From assembly GCA_023430565.1 (NCBI GenBank), contig JAEZAD010000062.1:20654-84653 (forward strand): a stretch of DNA of 64,000 nt, given 5' to 3'. The notes beneath the pieces are model-generated. The model did not search any database. It was not told the DNA's origin and saw nothing but the letters and a program-made list of their open reading frames with translations. Positions within the stretch are counted from its first letter, which is position 1. Every line of letters begins with the position of its first letter. The DNA is from Verrucomicrobiota bacterium. GTDB lineage: Bacteria > Verrucomicrobiota > Verrucomicrobiia > Opitutales > Opitutaceae. The position numbers and the translations under genes were made by a program. Positions 1 through 9,480 of the stretch are shown one piece after another.

Positions 1-1252
1 TGACGCGGAGGATTTCGCGCACCCGGGCGTCGATGGTGTTCATCGACAGCTGGCCGGTGCGAACGAGTTCACGCAGCGGAAGCACGTAGTCGTCGGGCAG
101 CGTGAAATGCGTGCGGACATTCAGTCCGGCCTCGACGGATTGCCTGATCGCGTCGGGGGGCGTGGTGGCGACCCGATGCTTCGTGTGCACCCATTCGACG
201 GCGCCGCTGTCGGAAACGACGTAGCCGCGGAAGCCCCACTCTTGGCGCAGGATCTCGGTCAGGAATTTCGGGCTGCTTTCGATGGGAATGCCGTCGTAAT
301 CGTTGTAGGACGCCATGACTCCGAGGGCGCGAGCGTCGCGGATCGCGCGGCGAAACGGCTCCAGGAAGACCGTCTGCACCTCGCGCCAACTCGCCTGCGA
401 ATCGGTGCGCGCCTCGCCGTCGCGCGCGCCCTTGGGAATGCTGTAGACGGCGAAATGTTTGACGGTGGAGACGACGTTCTGCTCCTGAATTCCGCGCACC
501 TGTTGTTCGCCGAGCGTCGCGGTGAGAAAAGGATCCTCGGAGTAGCATTCGACGATGCGGCCCCAGCGGGGATCGCGCGGGAGATCGAGAACCGGCGAAT
601 AGATGTTGGTGTAGCCCAGCGCGCGGGCTTCGCGTCCGGTGATGCGCCCGATTTCTCGGACGAGGGGCGCGCTCCAGGTGCTGCCGACACCGATGGCGGC
701 GGGGAAGCTGGTGGCTTTCGTGTGCAGGAGGCCGCGAATCCCCTCGTTGGTGAAATCGACCGGCACACCGAGGCGCGTCTTTTCGACGAACCAGCGCTGG
801 ACCTCGTTGAGCGCCTGGACGTGTTTGGCCCATGGATACGCGTGGACGGGCACGGGAAGCGGTTCGGCGTGGCCCTGATTGCCGTTGAGATGTTCGTCGA
901 TGTTGCCGATGCCGTCCTTCCACAGCGCGGTGCTCCACGCGTCGGTCGGCAGTTCGTCCATCAGCACCCGCGGGAAACCATACAGCGTGGCCATCTGCGC
1001 GGTTTTCTCCTCGAGCGTCATCCGGGCGAGGAGGTCGTCGATCCGTGTTTCGACCGTCAGCGCGGGATCCTCGTAGGGATCGAGCCGCGCGTTCTTGTTC
1101 AAATCGATCCATCCCTCGCGATAAATCGGGGAGGGCGGGCCGGAACGGACGAAGATTTCGGACCCGGGCGTGGCGGCATGCAGGGCCTCGGCCGCAAGAA
1201 GCAGGGTGAGCAACAGGCGGCGGATACCGGTCGGGTTTGCGGGGAACTCCAT
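1..1252 (-). CDS. Glycoside hydrolase family 3 protein, secreted (3' end cut by window edge)
   Basis: The reverse-strand frame opens with ATG at 1252 and stays open to the left edge (417 codons seen). It starts with a signal peptide (IRRLLLTLLLAAEALHAA) and then shows a GH3 N-terminal barrel: LLARMTLEEKTAQM near residue 75, VPVDFTNEGIRGL, SPVLDLPRDPRWGR, a VKHFAVY Lys-His element, ASYNDYDG, and GYVVSDSGAV. D348 in VVSDSGAV sits at the family's nucleophile position. The C-terminal domain lies outside the window. GH3 enzymes are usually exo-acting beta-glycosidases, and the sugar specificity cannot be read here. The gene diverges from an AraC regulator, and the repeated 34-bp element at 1343-1376 precedes it in its own orientation, so it should belong to the left regulon. 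Confidence 0.9.
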   Translation of the reverse strand, partial: MEFPANPTGIRRLLLTLLLAAEALHAATPGSEIFVRSGPPSPIYREGWIDLNKNARLDPYEDPALTVETRIDDLLARMTLEEKTAQMATLYGFPRVLMDELPTDAWSTALWKDGIGNIDEHLNGNQGHAEPLPVPVHAYPWAKHVQALNEVQRWFVEKTRLGVPVDFTNEGIRGLLHTKATSFPAAIGVGSTWSAPLVREIGRITGREARALGYTNIYSPVLDLPRDPRWGRIVECYSEDPFLTATLGEQQVRGIQEQNVVSTVKHFAVYSIPKGARDGEARTDSQASWREVQTVFLEPFRRAIRDARALGVMASYNDYDGIPIESSPKFLTEILRQEWGFRGYVVSDSGAVEWVHTKHRVATTPPDAIRQSVEAGLNVRTHFTLPDDYVLPLRELVRTGQLSMNTIDARVREILRV

Positions 1253-1316
1253 GCGAAGACTCGACCGGCGGGTGCCCGGAAGGACGAAGCCCGGACGCGG
1301 CGGGGTGAGGCTCGGG

Positions 1317-1377
1317 ATACTACCATTGCGCCGCCGCGGATTCTTGTTCGATTTTGAGCAACAGTTGTGTTTTTTTG
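1317..1377 (-). promoter_or_regulatory. Repeated 34-bp activator element plus -10 for the GH3 gene (copy A)
   Basis: Read on the minus strand, this holds AAAAAAACACAA, 3 nt, TTGCTCAAAATC, 3 nt, CAAG. A TAGTAT hexamer (1322-1317) follows after 20 bp, and the GH3 ATG lies about 58 bp past the expected start point. Three other copies lie at 2444, 5929 and 17483. There is no good -35 hexamer at the normal distance, which suits an activator-dependent promoter. Binding by the adjacent AraC protein is inference. Confidence 0.7.
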
Positions 1378-1386
1378 GCTCCGCTG

Positions 1387-2349
1387 ATGACCCACCGGAC
1401 CCCAATCACGGCCCCGATCAACCAGATCGCAGCGCCCCGCATCCAGCTTACGGTTACAAGCCGCGCCGAGTCGTTCATCTGTCGACGGTGCGTGGATCGT
1501 GGATACCTGGCGTCCGAGGAGGCGTTCGACGCGCCCTACCATTTTCATCCCGAAATCGAGTTGTTGTTGATGGAGTCGAGCCACGGCACGCGCTACGTCG
1601 CGGACTCGATCGAGGCCTACGAACCGGGCGATCTCGTGCTGATCGGAGCGAACGTGCCGCATGTTTTCGTGCGCAGCGCCGCGACCGGCCCCGCCTCCAG
1701 CATCGTCGTGCAGTTCCGGTCTGATTTCATGGGCGAGCGGCTCTTCGAGAAACCGGAAATGCGCGACGTGCAGCAGCTGCTGGCGAATGCCAATCACGGG
1801 CTGCACTTTGCCGCGCCGACCGTGCGGTGGGTCGCGCCGCGGATGCGCAAGATGATCTCCCTGCAAGGCGCGCGCCGCGTCGCTCTGCTGCTGGATCTGC
1901 TCGGGCGCCTCGCGCACGCGCCTTCACGACCGCTCGCCACGAGTGCGTTTCGCCAGAAGATCCGCCAGGAGGATTTCGCGCGGCTCGACCGGGTGCTGGC
2001 GTATGCGGAAGCGCACTACCAGGACGAGGTCGCGATGGAGGACGCGGCGCGGGTCGCCTCGCTGAGCCCGACGTCGTTCAGCCGCTGGTTCTCGCGTGCG
2101 ACGGGGAAGCCCTTCGTGCAGTTCCTGACCGACATCCGGATGGCTCATGCCTATCACGCCTTGACGGAGACGGGGAAATCCGTGACGGAAATCGCGTTCG
2201 AGTGCGGCTTCAATTCCGTGTCGCATTTCATTCATCGCTTCCACGCGATCCGCGGTGTCTCGCCGCGGGAATTCCGCCGCCGGCTCGCGAGCCGCTCGAA
2301 CGACAGCGCCGCCTTGAGCGGCCTGGCGGATACGAATCACGCCGCGTAA
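1387..2349 (+). CDS. AraC-family transcriptional regulator with N-terminal cupin sensor
   Basis: The protein has about 320 residues. The N-terminal half is a cupin-type ligand domain (APYHFHPEIELLLM, then YEPGDLVLIGANVPHVF). The last 100 residues are a double helix-turn-helix: the first covers MEDAARVASLSPTSFSRWF, the second VTEIAFECGFNSVSHFIHRF, ending in the family signature GVSPREFRR. I chose ATG 1387 because the in-frame ATG at 1354 lies inside the 34-bp element that controls the divergent GH3 gene. It is the only regulator inside the left cluster and so the best candidate to bind the four copies of that element. The ligand is unknown, probably a sugar released by the cluster. Confidence 0.9.
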   Translation: MTHRTPITAPINQIAAPRIQLTVTSRAESFICRRCVDRGYLASEEAFDAPYHFHPEIELLLMESSHGTRYVADSIEAYEPGDLVLIGANVPHVFVRSAATGPASSIVVQFRSDFMGERLFEKPEMRDVQQLLANANHGLHFAAPTVRWVAPRMRKMISLQGARRVALLLDLLGRLAHAPSRPLATSAFRQKIRQEDFARLDRVLAYAEAHYQDEVAMEDAARVASLSPTSFSRWFSRATGKPFVQFLTDIRMAHAYHALTETGKSVTEIAFECGFNSVSHFIHRFHAIRGVSPREFRRRLASRSNDSAALSGLADTNHAA

Positions 2350-2442
2350 CGCGCCCGAACCGCCCGCGGTGGCGCGAGCCGGTTGTCATATTTTCGAGTC
2401 GTTTTTCCCATGGCATGCGACGGACGGGGGGCGCGTGTGGGG

Positions 2443-2505
2443 ATAAAAAAACACAATCATTGCCCAAAATCGGACAAGATAAATCCCGACGGCTTGAAGT
2501 AACGT
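2443..2505 (+). promoter_or_regulatory. Repeated 34-bp activator element plus -10 for the first TonB receptor (copy B)
   Basis: AAAAAAACACAA, TCA, TTGCCCAAAATC, GGA, CAAG is followed after 21 bp by TAACGT (2500-2505). The receptor's likely ATG at 2678 implies an untranslated leader of about 165 nt, which contains a GC-rich stretch (2519-2550) with GGGGGCC and GCCCCC segments that could pair. This element and its leader account for the 328-bp gap between the AraC gene and the receptor. Confidence 0.7.
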
Positions 2506-2677
2506 GAGGGTGACTCGAGGGGGCCTGTCCCCGTGAGTCTGCCCCCAATGCGACCCCCAGAATCAGCGACGCGGCTTGGATCGTTTCCTTGTCGGTGATC
2601 GTCCTTCCACGTCTGACCCCGCTGGGAGAAACCCTGGCCTCGCCGCTCCGCCTAACACCTCAGCATCCAGTCCATAT

Positions 2678-5605
2678 ATGAAAGTTGAACCGCTCCCCAT
2701 CGTCTCGCGCAGCGCCGCCCTGCTTCTGGCGGCCCTGCTTCCCGCCGCGTTGGCTCAACCCGCGCCGACGCCCAGCCCCAACCTCGCCGACGATGACGAA
2801 GTCGTCATGCTCTCGCCGTTCATCGTGTCCACCTCCGAGGCGGAGGATGGCTACATGGCCCGTTACACCACTTCGGCGAACCGGACGAAAACGGACCTCA
2901 GGGACGTCGGCGCATCGATCGATGTGTTGACGGATTCCTTTCTCAATGACGTCGGCGCGCTGAACATGAACGACGCGCTGAGATACGTCGCGAACATGAG
3001 TGTCTATGAAGGGGCGGACACCGACCTCACCAACAGTTCGCAGTGGTTCGACGCTCCCTATAACTCCCGCGGTTTCCGCTCGGCGACGACCCTCGTCGAT
3101 TTCTTCCCGCAGGCGGTCATCCCGATCGATCGCTACAACACCGAGAGTCTCACCATGCTCAAGGGCTCCAACGCGATCCTGTTCGGCATCGGCAGCCCCG
3201 GTGGGAGCATCAACACGAGCTTCAAGCGACCGCACTTGAACCGAAACAACTTCACGATAGCGCATACCACGGACACGAACGACAGCCAGCGTGGCGAATT
3301 CGATGTGAACCGCGTGTTGATCCGGAACAAGCTCGCCATCCGCATCGCCGGCCTCTCGCAGGAGTGGCACACCTTCAAGGAGCCTTCTCTCGATCGCCGA
3401 CGCGGTCTCTACGGCGCCGTCACTTACCGCCCGTTCGAGAAGACTCTCATCACTGTCACGCTGGACGACGGGAAACGGAACCGATTCCTGGAGCTCAACA
3501 ACATCGTGCTCGACTCCTATACGCCCTGGGTCGCCGCAGGCAAACCGACCATCAACTGGCAGACTCGCGGCAACCCCGCCAACACCGGCGCGCCCGAAGC
3601 CAACGACGCCGTCGGCGTTGCCGGCATCGATCGCCTCACCACCGCTCCTTTGCTTGTCTACGTCGAGGGGCAGGGGACGATGAACTGGCGCTACATGGGC
3701 GAATCGAGAAAGCAGTCCAATGGCGCCGAGCGCATCGCGTTTACGCCGCAAAACAACATCCTCTATTCGCCGGACGGGAAGGAATGGCGCCTCGATCTCA
3801 CCACCAACGTGTGGGGCAATATGAATTACCACACGACCGTCCACCGTTCGAAATCGATTTTCATCAATCAGAACATCCTTGAGGGCCTCGATATCGAACT
3901 CGCCGCGAATCAGTTCGACGTCGAATACGATTCCGACGCCGCCGGCTGGGCGAACCGCCCCGAGATCCAGGCCGATCCGAACGAACTGCTGCCGGACGGC
4001 ACTCCGAATCCAAACGTCGGCAAGCCCTACATCGAGGCCGATCGCCATCGCAACGACACCGAACGCCGCGAGTTCGACAACATGCGCGCCACGGTCGCCT
4101 ACGACTTCAGCCTCGATGACATCAAGATCTTCCGGAACATCGGCCTCGGCCGCTACAAGCTCCTCGGCCTCTGGGAAAATCAAGAACTCGATGTCTACGT
4201 CGCGACCGGCGAACAGATCAACATGACGCCCCTCCCGGGCTTTTCCGCCGCGCTCAACAACAGCCAAAACCAGATCCGCCGCCGCTACTATTTCGAGCCG
4301 AACGAAACCGTTTACGGCTACGACGGCCCACTCGTCGGCCGCAATATCGGCGCCGGCATTACGCCCGGCTGGGGCATCACCGGCACGGTCCGTCGCTCGC
4401 GCCAGGAAACCGAAAGCCTTGTCGGCTCGATCCAAGGCCAGTGGTGGCAGGCCGAGAGCGGCTTCTACCGCATCATCGGTCTCTACGGCGAACGCCACGA
4501 AAAGTTCACCCAGCAGGCGAAGACGTTCACCCGTGACGCGAACGGACTTTTCCCCGGCGATTTCCGCAATTGGAACGACGCCACGGGCGGCGGCACCTGG
4601 AGCCCGTCCTCCACCCGCAAGCCCCAAACCAAAACCTACAGCCTCGTCGTGCGCCCGCTGGAGAACGTTTCGGTGTTCTATAATTTCTCCGACATCTTCA
4701 ACACGGCCGACGTCAACTTCCGCGACGTCTACAATCAACCTCTCCGCCCAGTCTTCGGCGACACCACGGATTACGGCGTAAGGGTCGACCTCTTCAACCA
4801 GCGCATGTCGGTAAGCCTCGCGAAATTTGAAACGCGGCAGGTCGACCAGAATTCCCAGGTCAACGGCAACATCTGGACGTGGTCGAACGAGATCTGGACC
4901 GCGCTCGACATGCTCGATCGCTTTCGCGACACGACCTTCCGCACGTATCGCGACGACGTGACCGATGGCTACGAGCTCACGCTCACCGGCCGCATCACCG
5001 ACAATTGGGATGTTCGCATCAGCGCGGGAAAGCGTAACACGATCATCGGATCGTTTTACGAGGACGTGCAATCGTGGGTCGACGAGAACTGGGCCCTTTG
5101 GCAGCAGAACGCGGCGGTCGAGACCGGCAACACGTCCCGTCCGACGGTGGGCGTGGCCGCCTCCGAGATCGCCCGCGTGCTTTCCGACCTCCGCGCCCAG
5201 GTCGGTCTTCGCCAGACCGGCCAGCGCGAATACAATATTCGTTTCAATAGCTCCTACCGTTTCCTCGACGGATTCCTGAAGGGCTTCACCGCCGGCGGCG
5301 GCTTCGTCTGGGACTCCGAGAACATCCTCGGTTTCGAACGTCTGCCGAATGGTGTGCTCAACACCCAGAAGCCCTACGTGGGGCAGGAGATGTTCAGCGT
5401 CGACGCTAACTTCGGCTATACCCGGAAGCTATTCAACGACAGGGTCACCTGGGATATCCGCCTCAACATCTACAATCTGCTCGACGAGGGTGGGCCGCTG
5501 CACCGCTATGCGATCGACTCCGGCATCGACAACAATCGTCTCGTCACCGAGCGTTACATGATCGCGCCGCGGACGTTCCAGCTCCGAAACACGTTCAGCT
5601 TCTAA
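2678..5605 (+). CDS. TonB-dependent outer-membrane receptor
   Basis: The protein has about 975 residues from ATG 2678. I preferred this start to the upstream in-frame 2576 because MKVEPLPIVSRSAALLLAALLPAALAQ-type residues form a normal signal peptide. An acidic stretch and the VMLSPFIV element (TonB-contact region in Opitutaceae-type receptors) follow. The plug domain then begins (DVGASIDVLTDSFLNDVG; LKGSNAILFGIGSPGGSIN). The rest is beta-barrel, ending RTFQLRNTFSF with the terminal Phe usual for outer-membrane barrels. It probably imports oligosaccharides released outside the cell. No SusD-like lipoprotein is adjacent. It is a close paralogue of the next gene and has its own copy of the 34-bp element and its own terminator. 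Confidence 0.92.
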   Translation: MKVEPLPIVSRSAALLLAALLPAALAQPAPTPSPNLADDDEVVMLSPFIVSTSEAEDGYMARYTTSANRTKTDLRDVGASIDVLTDSFLNDVGALNMNDALRYVANMSVYEGADTDLTNSSQWFDAPYNSRGFRSATTLVDFFPQAVIPIDRYNTESLTMLKGSNAILFGIGSPGGSINTSFKRPHLNRNNFTIAHTTDTNDSQRGEFDVNRVLIRNKLAIRIAGLSQEWHTFKEPSLDRRRGLYGAVTYRPFEKTLITVTLDDGKRNRFLELNNIVLDSYTPWVAAGKPTINWQTRGNPANTGAPEANDAVGVAGIDRLTTAPLLVYVEGQGTMNWRYMGESRKQSNGAERIAFTPQNNILYSPDGKEWRLDLTTNVWGNMNYHTTVHRSKSIFINQNILEGLDIELAANQFDVEYDSDAAGWANRPEIQADPNELLPDGTPNPNVGKPYIEADRHRNDTERREFDNMRATVAYDFSLDDIKIFRNIGLGRYKLLGLWENQELDVYVATGEQINMTPLPGFSAALNNSQNQIRRRYYFEPNETVYGYDGPLVGRNIGAGITPGWGITGTVRRSRQETESLVGSIQGQWWQAESGFYRIIGLYGERHEKFTQQAKTFTRDANGLFPGDFRNWNDATGGGTWSPSSTRKPQTKTYSLVVRPLENVSVFYNFSDIFNTADVNFRDVYNQPLRPVFGDTTDYGVRVDLFNQRMSVSLAKFETRQVDQNSQVNGNIWTWSNEIWTALDMLDRFRDTTFRTYRDDVTDGYELTLTGRITDNWDVRISAGKRNTIIGSFYEDVQSWVDENWALWQQNAAVETGNTSRPTVGVAASEIARVLSDLRAQVGLRQTGQREYNIRFNSSYRFLDGFLKGFTAGGGFVWDSENILGFERLPNGVLNTQKPYVGQEMFSVDANFGYTRKLFNDRVTWDIRLNIYNLLDEGGPLHRYAIDSGIDNNRLVTERYMIAPRTFQLRNTFSF

Positions 5606-5628
5606 ACCGGTAGATCAGGGCTGTTCAC

Positions 5629-5660
5629 GATCCGGCGTCCCCACGCCGGATCTTTTTTTT
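5629..5660 (+). terminator. Rho-independent terminator after the first TonB receptor
   Basis: A perfect 10-bp stem (GATCCGGCGT / ACGCCGGATC) with a CCCC loop is followed by eight T residues, 23 bp after the receptor stop codon. Confidence 0.93.
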
Positions 5661-5927
5661 GGGCGTGATACGCGAATATGCGCGACGCGGATCGGCCCGG
5701 GTTTCCTGCTCACCGTGGCGCTTTCCGGCGGCGCCTTGTATTCATACAAAACTACAGCTCGCCTGCAGGCGGTCGCGGCCAACGGTGGGATTCAGGATGA
5801 AGCGGCAGCGCCAACCCGCAGGTTTATCACCCACCGCTGGATCCTCTGGCGTTAACAGCTAATCCGCTATCAGCGGAACACGCTGGAATCCTAATCACGT
5901 CAGGTCGGAACGGACGGGCAGGGTGAG
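5661..5927. other. Intergenic stretch without recognised content
   Basis: This is the part of the 567-bp gap between the two TonB receptors that lies between the terminator and the next 34-bp element. I see no credible gene, RNA or repeat in it. A short open frame at 5659-5862 has no recognisable protein character. Confidence 0.6.
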
Positions 5928-5990
5928 ATAAAAAAACACAAGTGTTGCCCAAAATCGAACAAGAAAAACCTGGCGCTCCTAAGTTAAGGT
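5928..5990 (+). promoter_or_regulatory. Repeated 34-bp activator element plus -10 for the second TonB receptor (copy C)
   Basis: AAAAAAACACAA, GTG, TTGCCCAAAATC, GAA, CAAG is followed after exactly 21 bp by TAAGGT (5985-5990). The sequence GTGAGG comes immediately after the -10 here, as it does at copy B. The leader to ATG 6173 is about 175 nt, close to the length at copy B. Confidence 0.72.
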
Positions 5991-6172
5991 GAGGCCGTGA
6001 AACGCAAAGCGGAGCCCCGTTGCGGCTCACTACCCCAGAATGCAACCCCGGACGAGTCACGATGGGTCGGCCCAGCAGCGTGGCGCCTGCTCGGCCCATT
6101 CGATTCGGCTCGATCGTGATCAGCGACCGGGTGCGCACAGCCAAGTCGTCAGAACCTTAACACCACGAAGTC

Positions 6173-9100
6173 ATGATATATGAATTGAGAACCAAGCTAG
6201 TTTCCAGCGTTTGCCTTGCCGCCGTCGCGTGCGGCTCATCTCTCTTCGGGCAAGCCGCGGCGGAATCCTCCGCGGCGAGCGCGACGGACGACGAAATCGT
6301 CATGCTGTCGCCCTTCGTCGTCTCCAGTCAGACCGAGCGCGGCTACCAAGCCACCGAGACTCTCGCCGGGATGCGCATCAAGACGAATCTGAAGGACACG
6401 GCCGCCGCGATCGATGTGCTTACGGACTCGTTCCTGAACGACGTCGGCGCGACGGACATGGTCGATGCGCTGAAGTATGTGGCGAACATGGAGTATGCGT
6501 CCTACCAGGGCTCCGACCAAAGCAACGCCTCGCAGTGGTTCTCCACGCCGTATCTTTCGCGCGGCATCTCCGGCAGCACCATCTTGCTCGACTTTTTCCC
6601 GACCGGCTCCGTGCCGATCGATCGCTACAATACCGAGAATCTCACGCTGATGCGCGGGGCGAACGCCATCCTCTTCGGCATCGGCAATCCCTCCGGCATC
6701 GTCGGCGCGAGCACGAAGCGCGCCTCGCTCAGCCGGAATATTCACACGCTTCGCTTCCTCACCGACACCCACGAGTCGATGCGCACCGAGTTCGACGTCA
6801 GCCGTGTGCTGATCCAAAACAAACTTGCCGTCCGCGTTGCTGGCGTCTTCTCCGACAAGCACACCGATCAGGAGCCTTCCCTGGATCGGCGCAACGCCCT
6901 CTACGGCACGGTGAGCTACAAGCCATGGTCGAAGACCACGATCACCGCGAACTTCGAGGACGGCATCCGCAACCGCATCCACGTGCAGAATCATATCCCG
7001 ATCGACGCCTATACGCCGTGGGTGCTGGCGGGCAAGCCGATGGTGACGACCCGCGCCGGCACGAATGCGACCAACCACACGACGCTCTACCCCTATTTCC
7101 CTAACGAGGGGCCGAGGTATAGCACCGCAGTCGGCAGCGGTCTGCAGACCACGAGCGGCGGCTCCTATCTCGTCAAGATCGAGAACGATCCCAACCTCCC
7201 GATCATGGACTGGCGCGGCATGGCGCGCGGCTCGCAGTGGAGCAATATGTATAGCGGCACTGCGACCTATACGCCGGGCTCGATGTTGGACAGCGACCGC
7301 AACCTCCTGGACAATGTCAGCTTTTATCCCTCCACGGCCATCGTGCCGCTCAATCTGAACGTCTTCGGCGACAGCAACCGCAACGACCAGAAATACGACC
7401 GTGCGACGGTGGTCCTCGAACAGCAGTTGCTGCCCGACCTGGATCTCGAACTCGCGTGGAATCAGTTCACCTCGGACTACCTGTTCAAGATCCACGCGTA
7501 TTCGAACAACGCCAAGATCTTCGTCGATCCCAACGTCTACCTGCCGGATGGCCGACCCAATCCCTACGCCGGTATGCCCTTTATCGATACGGGCAATAGC
7601 GGCAACGGCATGCGCAACACCGGCTCCCTGGAGAAATATATCACCAAGCGCGCGACGCTGTCGTATCAGCTCGACCTGGACGACAAAAAGATCTTCCGCA
7701 ACTTCGGGCTGGGAAACTACCGCTTCGGCGGCCTCGCGCAGGACGCCAACTACACGCAGAAGCTGCTGGCCACGCGCATCACCAACGTCACGCCGATTCA
7801 CGGCAATCCTGCGGCCAACCCGCTCAACCAGAATGCGAATCGCGTGAGCCATCGCTACTACCTCACACCGGGTGCCGGTAACACGTTCGAGCTCTTGTCG
7901 CCGCCGACGCAGTCGCAGTCCACGGTCGCGGGCCTGCCGGTCAACCTTCTGAACCAGCCCAATTCCGCCAATCCCACCGGCGCAATCAAGCTCGAGGAGC
8001 GCATGTCCGACGAGTCGCCGCGTAACAATCGCCAGGATACCGAGAGTTTCGTCGCCGCCCTTCAGGGCTCCTGGTGGGAATCGAGCGACGGCAGCTATCA
8101 TCACGTCACCGGGATGTATGGATGGCGTGAGGACACCCAGCGCAATCATTCGCAGAGCTTCGCTCGCAATGCCCAGGGCGAATACACGGTCCCCGTCACC
8201 CCGCACCGCGCCTATCATCTCATTGAGGAAAACGGCACCTGGGGCACTCCCACTGAAGTCACTGCCCAGACGAAGAGCTACAACGTCATGCTCCGACCGA
8301 TCCGGCAGGTTCGGCTCTTCTACAATTACTCGGACATCTTCCGCGCCGCCGCCGCCAACTTCTTTGACGTCTGGGGCACTCCGCTCCGCCCGGCTTATGG
8401 CGAAACCGAGGACTACGGCATAAAAGTAGACCTGTTCAACGAGCGCGTCTTCGTCTCCGCGACGAAATACGAAACCGCTCAACGCGACTCGAGCGTCGAC
8501 AACACCGGCGGAATGCGCGAGCCCATCAACCAGCTCCTCGCCGGCATCGTCCGCAACGCCGGTTTGCCGGCGGAAGAGCAGGTCGGACCGGTCGCGTCGA
8601 CCGCGGAGCTTCAACAGGTGGCCACGCTTCAGGAAAACCTCGAACGCCCGTTCGCCTACCGCGACGATACCACCGAAGGTTACGAATTCGCGGTCACCGC
8701 GAGCGTCACGCCAAGCTGGAACGTCCGATTCACGTATGGCATTCAAGAGACCATCGTCTCGTCAGCTGGCGACGAGTGGGTGCCGTTTCACGAGGAATAT
8801 CTGCCGTTCTGGCAAAAATTCGCGGCCAACGGCCTCGTCACCCAGACGGATGCGAGCTACAACACCGTCGGCCATGCCATCGCCCGCGCCCAACAGCGCC
8901 TGATCGATTATCGCTCGGTCATCGGTCAGCAACCGGCCAGCCAGCGGACTCGCAACTCGACCCTCGCGACGTCCTACCGATTCAATTCGGGCTGGTTGAA
9001 AAATTTCCGGGTGGGCGGCGGTTATCGCTGGTCGTCCGAAAACGTCCTCGGTTACGCCCGCGACGCCAACGGCAACCTCGACCGCGAACGCCCCTTCCGC

Positions 9101-9322
9101 GGGAAGGCGCAGTTGGCGACCGACCTGAGCTTCGGCTACAGCCGCAAGTTCGGCCGCGACAAATACACGTGGGACGTCCAGCTCAACATTTATAATGTGT
9201 TCGATGACACCCGTATTCGCGCCTACCAGGCGGTCGACGACGGCAATGGGAATCCGCTCATCACCCGCACGTTCCTGCCCGAGCCGCGCACGTTCCAGCT
9301 GACGAACACGATCAGCTTCTAA
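6173..9322 (+). CDS. TonB-dependent outer-membrane receptor
   Basis: The protein has 1049 residues: a signal peptide (VSSVCLAAVACGSSLFGQ), an acidic patch and VMLSPFVV element, a plug (AAAIDVLTDSFLNDVGATDM; MRGANAILFGIGNPSGIVG), then a long barrel ending RTFQLTNTISF. It is strongly similar along its length to the receptor just upstream, so the pair arose by duplication. No convincing terminator follows, and the first GH87-like gene begins 158 bp downstream. The three GH87-like genes may therefore be read through from the promoter at 5.93 kb. The likely job is uptake of the products of those enzymes, which is an inference from position. Confidence 0.93.
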   Translation: MIYELRTKLVSSVCLAAVACGSSLFGQAAAESSAASATDDEIVMLSPFVVSSQTERGYQATETLAGMRIKTNLKDTAAAIDVLTDSFLNDVGATDMVDALKYVANMEYASYQGSDQSNASQWFSTPYLSRGISGSTILLDFFPTGSVPIDRYNTENLTLMRGANAILFGIGNPSGIVGASTKRASLSRNIHTLRFLTDTHESMRTEFDVSRVLIQNKLAVRVAGVFSDKHTDQEPSLDRRNALYGTVSYKPWSKTTITANFEDGIRNRIHVQNHIPIDAYTPWVLAGKPMVTTRAGTNATNHTTLYPYFPNEGPRYSTAVGSGLQTTSGGSYLVKIENDPNLPIMDWRGMARGSQWSNMYSGTATYTPGSMLDSDRNLLDNVSFYPSTAIVPLNLNVFGDSNRNDQKYDRATVVLEQQLLPDLDLELAWNQFTSDYLFKIHAYSNNAKIFVDPNVYLPDGRPNPYAGMPFIDTGNSGNGMRNTGSLEKYITKRATLSYQLDLDDKKIFRNFGLGNYRFGGLAQDANYTQKLLATRITNVTPIHGNPAANPLNQNANRVSHRYYLTPGAGNTFELLSPPTQSQSTVAGLPVNLLNQPNSANPTGAIKLEERMSDESPRNNRQDTESFVAALQGSWWESSDGSYHHVTGMYGWREDTQRNHSQSFARNAQGEYTVPVTPHRAYHLIEENGTWGTPTEVTAQTKSYNVMLRPIRQVRLFYNYSDIFRAAAANFFDVWGTPLRPAYGETEDYGIKVDLFNERVFVSATKYETAQRDSSVDNTGGMREPINQLLAGIVRNAGLPAEEQVGPVASTAELQQVATLQENLERPFAYRDDTTEGYEFAVTASVTPSWNVRFTYGIQETIVSSAGDEWVPFHEEYLPFWQKFAANGLVTQTDASYNTVGHAIARAQQRLIDYRSVIGQQPASQRTRNSTLATSYRFNSGWLKNFRVGGGYRWSSENVLGYARDANGNLDRERPFRGKAQLATDLSFGYSRKFGRDKYTWDVQLNIYNVFDDTRIRAYQAVDDGNGNPLITRTFLPEPRTFQLTNTISF

Positions 9323-9480
9323 ATCAGAGGGTCCAGCCTCGACGGCCACAGCGGCGCCGCCAACGCAGCGCGCGCTTTTCCCCTCCAGTTGTCCTCCGCC
9401 CCGGGCGCGCTTAACCGCGCGCCCGATGGCGGGCCGTTGGAGCCGTGAATGCTCCCGCTGTGAACCCCACGCTGACCCCC

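Noticed and set aside
107..1357. Long plus-strand open frame opposite the GH3 gene
   Set aside because: The minus-strand frame reads as a GH3 enzyme with signal peptide and motifs. The plus frame has no domain character and reflects GC-rich codon bias.
1354..1386. Upstream ATG as the AraC start
   Set aside because: It lies inside the 34-bp element of the divergent GH3 promoter; ATG 1387 avoids this.
2660..5071. 803-residue minus-strand open frame
   Set aside because: It lies opposite the first TonB receptor and shows no recognisable protein features. The same applies to the long frames at 6236-8746 (minus), 20930-24130 (minus) and 42918-44945 (plus).
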